Positions 53,207 to 61,155 of a DNA stretch of 64,000 nt are shown piece after piece. The translations under genes were made by a program, and so were the position numbers. Origin of the DNA: an uncultured bacterium (GTDB taxonomy: Bacteria; Cyanobacteriota; Vampirovibrionia; Gastranaerophilales; Gastranaerophilaceae); contig CASFTJ010000003.1 in the NCBI GenBank assembly GCA_949297715.1, positions 1 to 64,000 of the forward strand, given 5' to 3'. Position 1 is the stretch's first letter. The number at the start of each line of letters is the position of its first letter. Under the pieces are notes generated by a model that had not been told where the DNA came from, did not search any database, and saw nothing but the letters and a program-made list of their open reading frames with translations.

Positions 53207-53271
53207 TGTCGTTATACTAACATCTTGACACTATAACGACAATACGTTATTATAACAATATAGACGTTATA
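53207..53271. promoter_or_regulatory. Repeated CGTTATA half-sites between HTH 2 and prepilin 2
   Basis: TGTCGTTATA at 53207 and its exact reverse complement TATAACGACA at 53232 form a perfect 10-bp inverted pair; GTTAT-T-ATAAC (from 53246) and GACGTTATA (53263) add three more half-sites. The second and third sites overlap the spacer and -10 box of the prepilin promoter, so binding would repress it. Confidence 0.72.
53225..53253 (+). promoter_or_regulatory. Promoter of prepilin 2
   Basis: TTGACA, 17 nt, TATTAT; embedded in the half-site cluster. The ATG is at 53306. Confidence 0.7.
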
Positions 53272-53305
53272 TTATCTAAATATTTATAATTACAACAGGA
53301 GGGGT

Positions 53306-54010
53306 ATGAAAAAACAAAATGCCTTTACAATGGCAGAGGTACTTATAACACTTGGAATAATTGGAATTATAGTCGCAATGACTCTGCCCAGTTTGGTTAT
53401 GAAGCATAGAAATAAAGTATTTGAATCGCAATTTAAAAAAGCATATTCTATTGCCTCACAGGCATTAATGCTTGTTAAAGCTGAATTAGAAGTGAGCAAT
53501 TTAAAGAATGCTTTTGCAATATATAATGCTCAATCTGATGAATATTTAAATTCAAAATTATTTACAGATACCTTTTATGAGAAAGTAAAAAGTTCGACAC
53601 AAGAAGAATATAAAAATTCTATAAGAAACTATACTTTAGATAGAGACTTTACCTCAAATGCCATTACCTGCACACCAGTTAATATGTTACCCGATGGATC
53701 TTCAATATGTAATAAGATATGGTCAAATACAATAAGTATTACAATAGATATTAACGGTCCCAAAAACGGTCCAAATGCATTTGGTCACGATATATTTATG
53801 TTTATAGTTAATGACAATGATGCACTTATAGGTCAAAAACCGGGAGTAGGTGACCCTGATCCTGATGATAAATGGTACGAAACAAATAAGAGACCTTGCT
53901 CAAAAAAATATTCGACAGCAGGTAATGGTATAGGATGCTCATATTACGCAATAATTAACAAATGTCCTGACGATGAAGGGAAAAATTACTGGGAATGCCT
54001 TCCAAAATAA
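53306..54010 (+). CDS. Prepilin-like protein 2
   Basis: 234 residues. N-terminus KKQNAFTMAEVLITLGIIGIIV with prepilin peptidase cleavage expected before FTMAE and Glu at mature position 5. The spine helix leads to RNKVFESQFKKAYSIASQAL, close to the matching segment of prepilin 1. The C-terminal half shares NGPNAFGHDIFMFIV and the Cys pattern RPCS, GIGCSYYA, KCPDD, YWECLP with prepilin 1, so the two are recent paralogues with a common fold. ACAGGAGGGG before the ATG. Divergent from an HTH gene. Confidence 0.92.
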   Translation: MKKQNAFTMAEVLITLGIIGIIVAMTLPSLVMKHRNKVFESQFKKAYSIASQALMLVKAELEVSNLKNAFAIYNAQSDEYLNSKLFTDTFYEKVKSSTQEEYKNSIRNYTLDRDFTSNAITCTPVNMLPDGSSICNKIWSNTISITIDINGPKNGPNAFGHDIFMFIVNDNDALIGQKPGVGDPDPDDKWYETNKRPCSKKYSTAGNGIGCSYYAIINKCPDDEGKNYWECLPK

Positions 54011-54045
54011 GAAAATTAAATATAATTTTATGATAAAATTATCCT

Positions 54046-56433
54046 ATGATTGAGGACTTGGAAAAACTTAAACTTGCGATAGATGTTGAGGTTAAGCACC
54101 GCTACATAGATATTCACGGGAAAACGAAGTGCTTTTCAAAGTTTATAATTTCAGAGGCGAATAAATATTACAAGCTTTCCAAAAAGAATCCTAAATGGGC
54201 AGTTATTGCAGAAACCTTTGCACATTATCCGATTGCCTCAGTGCCTGAAAGAAGACGTTCAATTGAACATCTTGTGAAAGTTATACGTTCTGAAATTAGT
54301 CAATCTAAGCCTGAAAATAAGCCTGAAAATATTGCTGGCTTCCCTCTTAAAAGTCCTGCTGAAACTGATGTGACTTACGTAAAAGGGGTTGGTCCAAAAG
54401 TTGCATATTCTCTTAACAAATTAGGAATTTACACGGCACAGGATTTGATTTTTTATTTGCCGAGGAAACACATAGACTATTCAAGCAGAACCCTTATTCG
54501 AGATCTTCAAGAAGGGCAGTCAACTACGATTTTCGGTTATGTAAAGTCTGTTTCGGCATTTAATTCAAAAAACAATTTATCTGTTGTAAAAGTTAAAATA
54601 GCTGATGAATCAGGTACAATAGAGCTAGGCTTTTTTCAAGCAAAAGGCAACAGATTTACTTTAGAGCGGACAAAAGCGCAATTTCCGGTAAATGCGGGAA
54701 TAATGGTTTCCGGAACGGTTAAAATGAACAATTACGATCACCGTTTAACCTTTGACAAGCCTTCATACTCAATTATGACAGGCGAATTTCTTGAAAATGG
54801 CGCTTCAAATCTTAATATGGCAAGGATTGTTCCGATTTACACAGTTTGCGAAAATCTTAGCGTTAAAACATTAAGAAAGGCGATTTATAACGCAATCCAG
54901 CTTTACAAGGATTCTATAAAAGATATTTTGCCGGAATATTTAAGAGAAAAATACGATTTGTTAGACAAAAAAACAGCAATAGAACAAATTCACTTTCCGG
55001 AAAATCAGGAATTGCTGGAAAAAGCGCGCTTTAGTTTAATTTTTGAAGAATTGTTTATAGTTCAATTAAAAATGGTTCGTTTAAGAAATGAAAATAATAA
55101 ACATTCGGCAGTTTCACTGGAAATTAAGCGTGACGGATTAGTTCAAAAATTTATAGACAGTCTGCCTTTTGAGCTTACCGGAGGTCAAAAGCGTGCAGTA
55201 AATGAAATTTTAAACGATTTGCATTCTGAAAGACCTATGGCAAGGCTGCTTCAAGGAGATGTCGGAAGCGGAAAAACCGTAGTTGCTTGTATAATGCTTT
55301 TGGCAGGTGTTGAAAACGGATATCAGGGAGCAATTATGGCACCGACAGAGATTTTAGCTCAGCAGCATTATAACAATCTTGTAAGCTGGCTTACTCCGCT
55401 TGGCTTAAGCGTCGGGCTTTTCTTGGGAAGTCAGGGGAAAAAGGTTAGAGAAAAATTTCAAACTGATTTAAGAAACGGCCAGACAAATATCGCCGTTGGA
55501 ACTCATGCTTTAATTCAAGATTCAACGGATTTTAATAATTTAGGTGCAATAGTAGTCGATGAGCAGCACAGATTTGGGGTAAAACAGCGAAATGTTTTAA
55601 AGAAAAAATCTCAAAACCCACAAATGCTTACAATGACGGCAACTCCTATTCCACGAACTTTAGCATTAACAGTTCATGGTGATTTGGATTTGACAATAAT
55701 AGACGAATTGCCTAAAGGCAGACTGCCGATTAAAACTTCTCTTACTTCATCTCACAAAAGTGTATATGAACTTATAAAAAAAGAGGTTGAATCTGGCCGC
55801 CAGGCTTATGTAGTCTACCCGCTAATTGATGAAAGTGAAACTTTATCTGCTAAAGCCGCCACAAAAGAGGCCGAAAGACTTCAGTCTGAAGTTTTTCCGG
55901 AGATGAAGATAGGACTTCTTCACGGTAAGCTTAAAAACGATGAAAAAGAGCAAGTTATGTCGGATTTTAAAGATGGCAAATATAATATATTAGTTTCCAC
56001 AACTGTTGTAGAAGTCGGTGTAGATGTTCCAAACGCAACGGTAATGGTAATTGAAAATGCCGAAAGATTTGGTTTAAGCCAGCTTCATCAGTTAAGAGGC
56101 AGAGTCGGCCGAAGCAGTTTGCAATCTTATTGCGTTCTAGTTTCCTCTTCACGTTCGCAAGAAACCCGAGAGCGACTCGGGATTATGACACAAACTAACG
56201 ACGGTTTTGTAATTGCTGAAAAAGATTTGCAGCTTCGAGGCCCAGGAGAATTTTTAGGTACAAGACAATCCGGACTTCCTGATTTAATTATCTCTGATAT
56301 AGTTCGTGATGCTGAAATTTTAGAAAAAGCCCGCTATGAAGCTATTAGTTTTATAAATAACTATGACATAAATGATTATCCTGCACTAAACAGTGCTTCA
56401 AATCTACAACTTTTTACAGGTTTAGATATTTGA
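54046..56433 (+). CDS. recG: ATP-dependent DNA helicase RecG
   Basis: 795 residues. A ~110-residue N-terminal extension precedes the wedge domain, which starts near VTYVKGVGPKVAYSLNKLGI and FYLPRKHIDYSS. Walker A is GDVGSGKTVVA, motif II DEQHRFG, motif III TMTATPIPRT, then STTVVEVGVDVPNATVMV, QLHQLRGRVGRS and the TRG-type end LRGPGEFLGTRQSGLPD. It remodels stalled replication forks and Holliday junctions. No Shine-Dalgarno; TGATAAAAT ends 6 nt before the ATG. Confidence 0.97.
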   Translation: MIEDLEKLKLAIDVEVKHRYIDIHGKTKCFSKFIISEANKYYKLSKKNPKWAVIAETFAHYPIASVPERRRSIEHLVKVIRSEISQSKPENKPENIAGFPLKSPAETDVTYVKGVGPKVAYSLNKLGIYTAQDLIFYLPRKHIDYSSRTLIRDLQEGQSTTIFGYVKSVSAFNSKNNLSVVKVKIADESGTIELGFFQAKGNRFTLERTKAQFPVNAGIMVSGTVKMNNYDHRLTFDKPSYSIMTGEFLENGASNLNMARIVPIYTVCENLSVKTLRKAIYNAIQLYKDSIKDILPEYLREKYDLLDKKTAIEQIHFPENQELLEKARFSLIFEELFIVQLKMVRLRNENNKHSAVSLEIKRDGLVQKFIDSLPFELTGGQKRAVNEILNDLHSERPMARLLQGDVGSGKTVVACIMLLAGVENGYQGAIMAPTEILAQQHYNNLVSWLTPLGLSVGLFLGSQGKKVREKFQTDLRNGQTNIAVGTHALIQDSTDFNNLGAIVVDEQHRFGVKQRNVLKKKSQNPQMLTMTATPIPRTLALTVHGDLDLTIIDELPKGRLPIKTSLTSSHKSVYELIKKEVESGRQAYVVYPLIDESETLSAKAATKEAERLQSEVFPEMKIGLLHGKLKNDEKEQVMSDFKDGKYNILVSTTVVEVGVDVPNATVMVIENAERFGLSQLHQLRGRVGRSSLQSYCVLVSSSRSQETRERLGIMTQTNDGFVIAEKDLQLRGPGEFLGTRQSGLPDLIISDIVRDAEILEKARYEAISFINNYDINDYPALNSASNLQLFTGLDI

Positions 56434-56565
56434 TAAAATAGTAAAAATCTGTATAAGAGCAAAAGTGTGAAAAAATAAGCATTTAAGGGTATATGTATCT
56501 TATATATCTTCTTTGTATGTTAAGTATTGTAAATTTATGCATAAAAAATAGCAATATATAAATTG

Positions 56566-56582
56566 ATATATACTTTATATAT
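56566..56582. promoter_or_regulatory. 17-mer shared with the promoter region at 28812
   Basis: Identical ATATATACTTTATATAT, 27 nt before the ATG at 56609. Confidence 0.4.
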
Positions 56583-56608
56583 ATAAGAAGAAATAAAAGG
56601 AGCTTAAC

Positions 56609-57541
56609 ATGGGCGACTACCCGAACCAAATACCTGTTTATAAACCGTTAAAATACAACACTGGTCAATTAAGAGCAGGACTTCACGGAGTAAGAAGACC
56701 GTCAGGCAGTGTTAATATCTTTCATAAAGAAACGACCATAAACAATTTTGGTGGCGGATTTATGATGGATTACGGCTATTATGACACAGGACTAACCAAA
56801 GGTCAAAAATGGGGTCTTGGAATAGCAGGAGTTCTAGGAGGAATCGGGGCCATATTAAGTGCAATTTTTGGTGCAAAAACTGAAACCAAAGGTAATGCAA
56901 AAGAACCTGAAAATACAGAATCACAAGAACTCAAAGACCAATTAGAACAGCTTAAAAAAAATAATGAAGCTTTAGAGGAACAAATAAGAGATCTTACAGA
57001 TGATTTGAAAGCTAAAAAAACAGAAGATCCTCAACAAGTACAAACTCCGCAAACAAGCAGAAAATCGGTAGCGGACGCAGAAGAAGTAAAACAAGAACCG
57101 CAATATGCAGAGTTTAATGTAACTGCTAAAAAGATAGGCGATAATTTATATCGAGGCTACACAGGATACAATATAGTTGCGGCTAAATATAAATCAGAAG
57201 ATGGAACCCCGCTTACTCACAGCGAAGTTATGTCAATATGCGATAATATATTTAAAGGTAAAGCATTGCCGACGGGTAAAATAAATTTACCGTTAGAAAT
57301 TGAGGTAAACGGCAAGAAATATACATATGACAAGAACGTACCTGATGAAAATGTCAAGCCATCAGAATATTCACTTAAAAATTATGAAACCTACAAGAGT
57401 AGCGCAGTTGCTGTAGGCAGCAAATACGCACCGACGGTAGACGGCAAACGCGTAGGCTCAACTTTATATGAAACAAGAGATGAAGCAGTTAAAGCCGCTG
57501 AAGACGAAATTGCTAAAAGAGAAAAAGAAGAAAATAAATAA
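56609..57541 (+). CDS. TTINNFGGG-family protein with Gly-rich hydrophobic segment and coiled coil
   Basis: 310 residues. The N-terminal region has RRPSGSVNIFHKETTINNFGGG near residues 30-50 in two parts; then GLGIAGVLGGIGAILSAIFG (about 70-90), a Gly-rich helix that could enter a membrane; then a coiled coil (KDQLEQLKKNNEALEEQIRD), a linker and a C-terminal domain of about 120 residues with repeated YETxxxAV-type ends. It shares TTINNFGGG and the preceding residues with the next gene's product. AAAGGAGCTTAAC before the ATG. Function unknown. Confidence 0.78.
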   Translation: MGDYPNQIPVYKPLKYNTGQLRAGLHGVRRPSGSVNIFHKETTINNFGGGFMMDYGYYDTGLTKGQKWGLGIAGVLGGIGAILSAIFGAKTETKGNAKEPENTESQELKDQLEQLKKNNEALEEQIRDLTDDLKAKKTEDPQQVQTPQTSRKSVADAEEVKQEPQYAEFNVTAKKIGDNLYRGYTGYNIVAAKYKSEDGTPLTHSEVMSICDNIFKGKALPTGKINLPLEIEVNGKKYTYDKNVPDENVKPSEYSLKNYETYKSSAVAVGSKYAPTVDGKRVGSTLYETRDEAVKAAEDEIAKREKEENK

Positions 57542-57564
57542 ACCATACATAGGAGATAAACAAA

Positions 57565-58257
57565 ATGGCATGGATGATAGGTCGTAACCATTGCACAGTA
57601 CCAACAGGAAGATTACAATTAGGTTCAAGAACAAACCTGAATGTTCATTATGAAAAAACTACCATCAATAATTTTGGCGGCGGTATGGGTATGATGGGCA
57701 TGAACATATACAGTCCTATGATGAATATGGGTATGATGGGCATGAACATGTACAGCCCTATGATGAATATGGGTATGATGGGCATGAACATGTACAGTCC
57801 TATGATGAATATGGGTATGATGGGAATGGACATGTACAGTCCTATGATGGGTTTATATGGTGGTTATTATGGAGATAGCGCAGGAGCAACAACTACAATT
57901 GTAGGTTCAATAATAAATTCAGTAGGTCAATTAGCCGGTATGACCGGACAAATAATAAATGCTAAAAAATCACAACCATCCGAAGAAACAGAATCTTCTA
58001 AAAAAGAAGAATCTACAACAAATGCAGAAATAAAAGAACAAATAAAAAAATTACAAGCAGCAAATCAAAAACGATTGGAAGAACTACAGGAATTAAAAGA
58101 GCAATCGAAGTTATATCAGGAAGGTATAACAATGTCTAGTGATGGCAGTTATGTAGCAAAAGTAAAAGACAAAGACGGAAACGAAATAGAACTTAAAGGT
58201 GAAACTCTGGCAGAAGTAAGAAAATTAAAAAAAGATCATGAAGCTTCGTTAGCGTAA
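57565..58257 (+). CDS. TTINNFGGG-family protein with Met-rich tandem repeats
   Basis: 230 residues. YEKTTINNFGGG near residue 30 matches the upstream gene. Residues 41-96 are four 14-residue repeats of MGMMGMNMYSPMMN. A Gly/Ser/Thr hydrophobic segment follows (ATTTIVGSIINSVGQLAGM), then a helical region (IKEQIKKLQAANQKRLEELQ) and a short beta-type end (DGSYVAKVKDKDGNEIELKG). Met-rich repeats can bind Cu(I) or Ag(I) or form flexible hydrophobic surfaces. AGGAGATAAAC before the ATG; 23 bases after the previous gene, so probably one operon closed by the terminator at 58287. Confidence 0.78.
   Translation: MAWMIGRNHCTVPTGRLQLGSRTNLNVHYEKTTINNFGGGMGMMGMNIYSPMMNMGMMGMNMYSPMMNMGMMGMNMYSPMMNMGMMGMDMYSPMMGLYGGYYGDSAGATTTIVGSIINSVGQLAGMTGQIINAKKSQPSEETESSKKEESTTNAEIKEQIKKLQAANQKRLEELQELKEQSKLYQEGITMSSDGSYVAKVKDKDGNEIELKGETLAEVRKLKKDHEASLA
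57685..57852 (+). repeat. Four tandem 42-bp coding repeats
   Basis: Four in-frame 42-bp units coding MGMMGMNxYSPMMN. Units 2 and 3 are nearly identical at the DNA level, so copy-number change by slippage is likely. Confidence 0.88.
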
Positions 58258-58286
58258 GATTAGATATAATTACATATATACAAGAT

Positions 58287-58313
58287 AAAAAGCCCTTTAA
58301 ATAAGGGCTTTTT
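58287..58313 (+). terminator. Terminator after the Met-rich gene
   Basis: AAAAAGCCCTT and AAGGGCTTTTT arms with a 5-nt loop. Confidence 0.92.
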
Positions 58314-58352
58314 GATGCGTAAAAAATTTGTAACAAAACTATGGCTTAATAT

Positions 58353-58380
58353 TTGCAAGAAACAAAAAAGACATTATAAT
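58353..58380 (+). promoter_or_regulatory. rpiB promoter
   Basis: TTGCAA, 16 nt, TATAAT. Confidence 0.6.
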
Positions 58381-58395
58381 TAAAATATAGATTTG

Positions 58396-58415
58396 ATAAG
58401 AACAAGTGTTCTTAT
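58396..58415. promoter_or_regulatory. Perfect 20-bp palindrome in the rpiB leader
   Basis: ATAAGAACA, 2-bp centre, TGTTCTTAT. Located about 10-30 nt after the predicted start and just before the AAGGAAATGAGGTG ribosome binding region; operator or mRNA hairpin. Confidence 0.6.
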
Positions 58416-58438
58416 TATCAAGGAAATGAGGTGTTTAT

Positions 58439-58873
58439 ATGGAAGATTTGAAAGTGGCAATCGGTTCTGATCACGGCGGATATCAGTATAAAGAAAAGAT
58501 AATTGATTATTTAAAGGCAAGAAATATTCCATATACAGACTTAGGAACCCATACCCCCGAAGCTTGCGATTATCCAGAAATAGCACGCGCAGTTTGTGAA
58601 CGGGTAATATCAGGCAAATCAAACCGTGGAATTTTAATTTGCGGAACCGGAATCGGAATGTCAATTTCAGCAAATAAAGTTAAAGGAATAAGAGCTGCAC
58701 TTTGCGGAGATACATATTCAGCAAGAGTATCAAGAGCCCACAACAATGCAAATGTACTTTGCCTTGGTCAGCGTGTAATCGGCGAGCATCTTGCGCTTGA
58801 TATAGTTGACATTTGGCTTAAAACAGGCTTTGAAGGCGGAAGACACAAACGTCGAGTAGATTTGATTGAGTAA
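58439..58873 (+). CDS. rpiB: Ribose-5-phosphate isomerase B
   Basis: 144 residues. VAIGSDHGGYQYKEKI at the start, DLGTHTPEACDYPEIA, the catalytic Cys in LICGTGIGMSISANKV, and SRAHNNANVLCLGQRVIG are diagnostic. It interconverts ribose and ribulose 5-phosphates; allose 6-phosphate isomerases look similar. AGGTG before the ATG. Followed 12 bases later by rsfS, a plausible two-gene operon. Confidence 0.95.
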   Translation: MEDLKVAIGSDHGGYQYKEKIIDYLKARNIPYTDLGTHTPEACDYPEIARAVCERVISGKSNRGILICGTGIGMSISANKVKGIRAALCGDTYSARVSRAHNNANVLCLGQRVIGEHLALDIVDIWLKTGFEGGRHKRRVDLIE

Positions 58874-58885
58874 GGACGGAAGATA

Positions 58886-59281
58886 TTGGAAGAAATAAAT
58901 TCTCATAAACTGGCCTGTATAATTGCGGCAATGCTTGATGATAAGCTTGGTAAAGATATATCAATACTAAATATAAGTCACGTATCATCTCTGGCGGATT
59001 ATTTTGTAATTGTAACAGGAGATTCTACGCCTCATGTCAAAGCATTAATGGAAACTGTTAGGGAAAGGACTAAAAAAGAACTTAACAGGGCACCTTTAAG
59101 AATGGAAAATGACGCTAAAAACAGATGGAATTTACTGGATTTTGGCGATGTAGTTGTTCATATTTTGCATAAAGATGAGAGAGAAACTTATGCAATAGAA
59201 AAGTTCTGGAGTAATGCGTTCAGCATCCCGGAAGCAGAATGGAGAGAAAATTCAAAAGGATTCAGCAAGTATAATAATTAA
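58886..59281 (+). CDS. rsfS: Ribosome silencing factor RsfS
   Basis: 131 residues starting at TTG, with AAGGACGGA upstream. DISILNISHVSSLADYFVIV and the run RWNLLDFGDVVVHILHKDER followed by FWSNA are the Iojap/RsfS signature. It binds L14 and blocks subunit joining when nutrients are short. It lies downstream of rpiB; a GC-containing hairpin (CGGGTATG/CATACCCG, 59288-59308) follows. Confidence 0.95.
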   Translation: MEEINSHKLACIIAAMLDDKLGKDISILNISHVSSLADYFVIVTGDSTPHVKALMETVRERTKKELNRAPLRMENDAKNRWNLLDFGDVVVHILHKDERETYAIEKFWSNAFSIPEAEWRENSKGFSKYNN

Positions 59282-59287
59282 ATTAAG

Positions 59288-59308
59288 CGGGTATGATTGT
59301 CATACCCG
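59288..59308 (+). terminator. Hairpin after rsfS
   Basis: CGGGTATG and CATACCCG perfect arms with a 5-nt loop, not followed by a clear T-run. Confidence 0.5.
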
Positions 59309-59325
59309 TTACATTTCGCAATAGT

Positions 59326-59354
59326 TTTACAAAATGGGACTTATAGGATAGAAT
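59326..59354 (+). promoter_or_regulatory. Promoter of the TPR gene, apparently leaderless
   Basis: TTTACA, 17 nt, TAGAAT; the ATG at 59361 is 6 nt after the -10 box. A TAGGATAG stretch further upstream is too distant to be an obvious ribosome binding site. Confidence 0.5.
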
Positions 59355-59360
59355 AAGAAT

Positions 59361-60446
59361 ATGGAAAATAATGATATTAAGAAACAGGAATTAAATAAAC
59401 AAATAGAGGATGCCATTCTTGCGATGGCAAAAGACCCGCAAAATATTGCGAATTACCATACTTTATCAAAATTATATCTTGAACTCCAAGACTATGATAA
59501 AGTCATGTCGGTTTTGGAAAGTTTGCTGACGATTTCACCAAATGATGTTGAAGCGCTTATTGGAATGGGTACGATGTGGTTTTATGAAAGAGATTTCAGA
59601 AAGTCGCTTTCTTATTACAATAAGGCTCTTGAAATAAACCCTAAAAACTATTTAATTTACTATAACATAGGTAATGTTTTTGCAGAATGGAAAAACTTTT
59701 CAAAAGCACTTTTTTATTATAACAGAGCAATTGATCTTTGTTCTTCAAACCCTGAAATTTATAATGCAATAGCACTTTTATATCAGGATTTTGAGGAATA
59801 CGTTGAATCAAGAGCTTATTATGAAAAAGCACTTTCTTTGGATCCTGAGAATATAACTGCACTTGTTGATATGGGTAATGTTTGCTTTAAGCTTTTTGAT
59901 TACCCGAAAGCTCTTGAGCTTTACAAAAGAGTTTTTGCGCTTAATCCTGACAACAAAATTGTAGCTGTTTGTATAGGAAATACTCTTACATTAATGAGAG
60001 AAAGAGAAAAAGCGTATAATTATTATGAAAAAGCACTTCAAATGGAGGGTGACAATTACAAGGCTTATGTTTGTTATTCAATAGCACTTTCCGAATTTAG
60101 GGAATATGATATAGCAATAGAGATGTATAAAAGAGCAATAGCTCTTGAGCCTAAAAAAGAAAATGCATATTTGTTGCTTGCAAACCTTTATACAAACCTA
60201 AACAGACTGGATGATGCAATGGCGTTATATAAAGATGTTTTGAAATTTTCGCCAAACAGTGCTTTAGCATACATGTTTATGGGGACTTGTCATTATTTGA
60301 AGGGTGAAATTGAAAAAGCAATAGCAGCTTATCGTGCGGCAATCAAGCTTGAGCCGGATAATGACGAGCATAAACTAATTTATATCCAGGTATTGGATGA
60401 ATATATTGATAAAAAAAGAAATGGTGAAATTACAGAAAGCGCATAG
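59361..60446 (+). CDS. TPR-repeat protein
   Basis: 361 residues containing about nine consecutive tetratricopeptide repeats with the A-x-x-x-Y-x-x-A-L-x-L-x-P pattern (SLSYYNKALEINPKN, KALFYYNRAIDLCSSN, ESRAYYEKALSLDPEN, KALELYKRVFALNPDN and so on). No signal peptide; cytoplasmic scaffold for protein assembly. The next gene starts two bases after its stop, so it may work with that membrane protein. Confidence 0.93.
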   Translation: MENNDIKKQELNKQIEDAILAMAKDPQNIANYHTLSKLYLELQDYDKVMSVLESLLTISPNDVEALIGMGTMWFYERDFRKSLSYYNKALEINPKNYLIYYNIGNVFAEWKNFSKALFYYNRAIDLCSSNPEIYNAIALLYQDFEEYVESRAYYEKALSLDPENITALVDMGNVCFKLFDYPKALELYKRVFALNPDNKIVAVCIGNTLTLMREREKAYNYYEKALQMEGDNYKAYVCYSIALSEFREYDIAIEMYKRAIALEPKKENAYLLLANLYTNLNRLDDAMALYKDVLKFSPNSALAYMFMGTCHYLKGEIEKAIAAYRAAIKLEPDNDEHKLIYIQVLDEYIDKKRNGEITESA

Positions 60447-60448
60447 TT

Positions 60449-60856
60449 ATGTATCATGAAAAACCATTTATGATAGAACGTATTGTTGCAGGATTAAGTT
60501 ATTTAACCATGGGGTTAGTCGGGTTTATATGGCTTATAGTAGGTCTTATCAGGCGGACTAATCTGACTAAATTTTTGCAGTATCACATATTTCAATCAAT
60601 ATTTATTTCAATAGGATATGTATTGTTATGTTTAATTTTGGGATTTGTTTTAAATATTTTAAGCTTAATTCCAATTATAAACATTGTGGCAGCGCAGATT
60701 GCGTTGTTCTTTAATATGCCGATGATATTCGGGTATTCTATAATCCAAACTGCTATATACATTCTGCTTTTCTATCTTGCAATAACTTCATTTATGGGGT
60801 TATACGGCAGAATTCCTTTTATTTCTGATATTATTGAAGAAAATACGAAGTATTAG
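60449..60856 (+). CDS. Small four-helix membrane protein (DUF4870/Tic20-like)
   Basis: 135 residues, four predicted membrane helices: IVAGLSYLTMGLVGFIWLIV, then FQSIFISIGYVLLCLILGFV, a third around NIVAAQIALFFNMPMIFGYS and a fourth around IYILLFYLAITSFMGLYG. RRTNLTKFLQYHIFQ between helices 1 and 2 matches the F-x-Q-Y-H-x-x-Q segment of DUF4870 and Tic20-like proteins. Function is poorly defined in the family. It is the second gene of the TPR transcription unit. Confidence 0.78.
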   Translation: MYHEKPFMIERIVAGLSYLTMGLVGFIWLIVGLIRRTNLTKFLQYHIFQSIFISIGYVLLCLILGFVLNILSLIPIINIVAAQIALFFNMPMIFGYSIIQTAIYILLFYLAITSFMGLYGRIPFISDIIEENTKY

Positions 60857-61070
60857 TTTTTTGTATTTATTGTAGAATAAATTTATTATTTCAATATTAG
60901 GGATTAAATGTTTATACAGAGGATATGTCAACAGCACCAAAAGATTAATTATCATTTTAATTATAGGCCACAAAAGGGGTTGGTTTAAGCCAAATAAAAC
61001 TAATAGTTTGATTGAAGGGAGTAATCAGGCTATAGATTCAGCCGATATACTTTTGAACATTTGACACAAG
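60857..61070. other. Gap without a recognisable gene
   Basis: About 210 bases before the minus-strand terminator. Short open stretches on both strands are broken by stops; there is no ribosome binding site with a convincing start and no tRNA. Possibly decayed coding sequence. Confidence 0.4.
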
Positions 61071-61105
61071 AAAAAAGAAATCCCTGCGGGGTATTGGCGC
61101 AGGGA
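61071..61105 (-). terminator. Terminator after the phosphodiester glycosidase gene
   Basis: Minus strand: TCCCTGCG, 9-nt loop, CGCAGGGA, then TTTCTTTTTT. Confidence 0.88.
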
Positions 61106-61155
61106 AGGTGCTAATTGAGTAAGAATGTAACTTATATGAACAAAAGGTATGAGAA

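Noticed and set aside
60857-61070. Remnant of a transposase
   Set aside because: A few residues in one frame look suggestive, but stops are frequent and no inverted repeats or target duplication were found.
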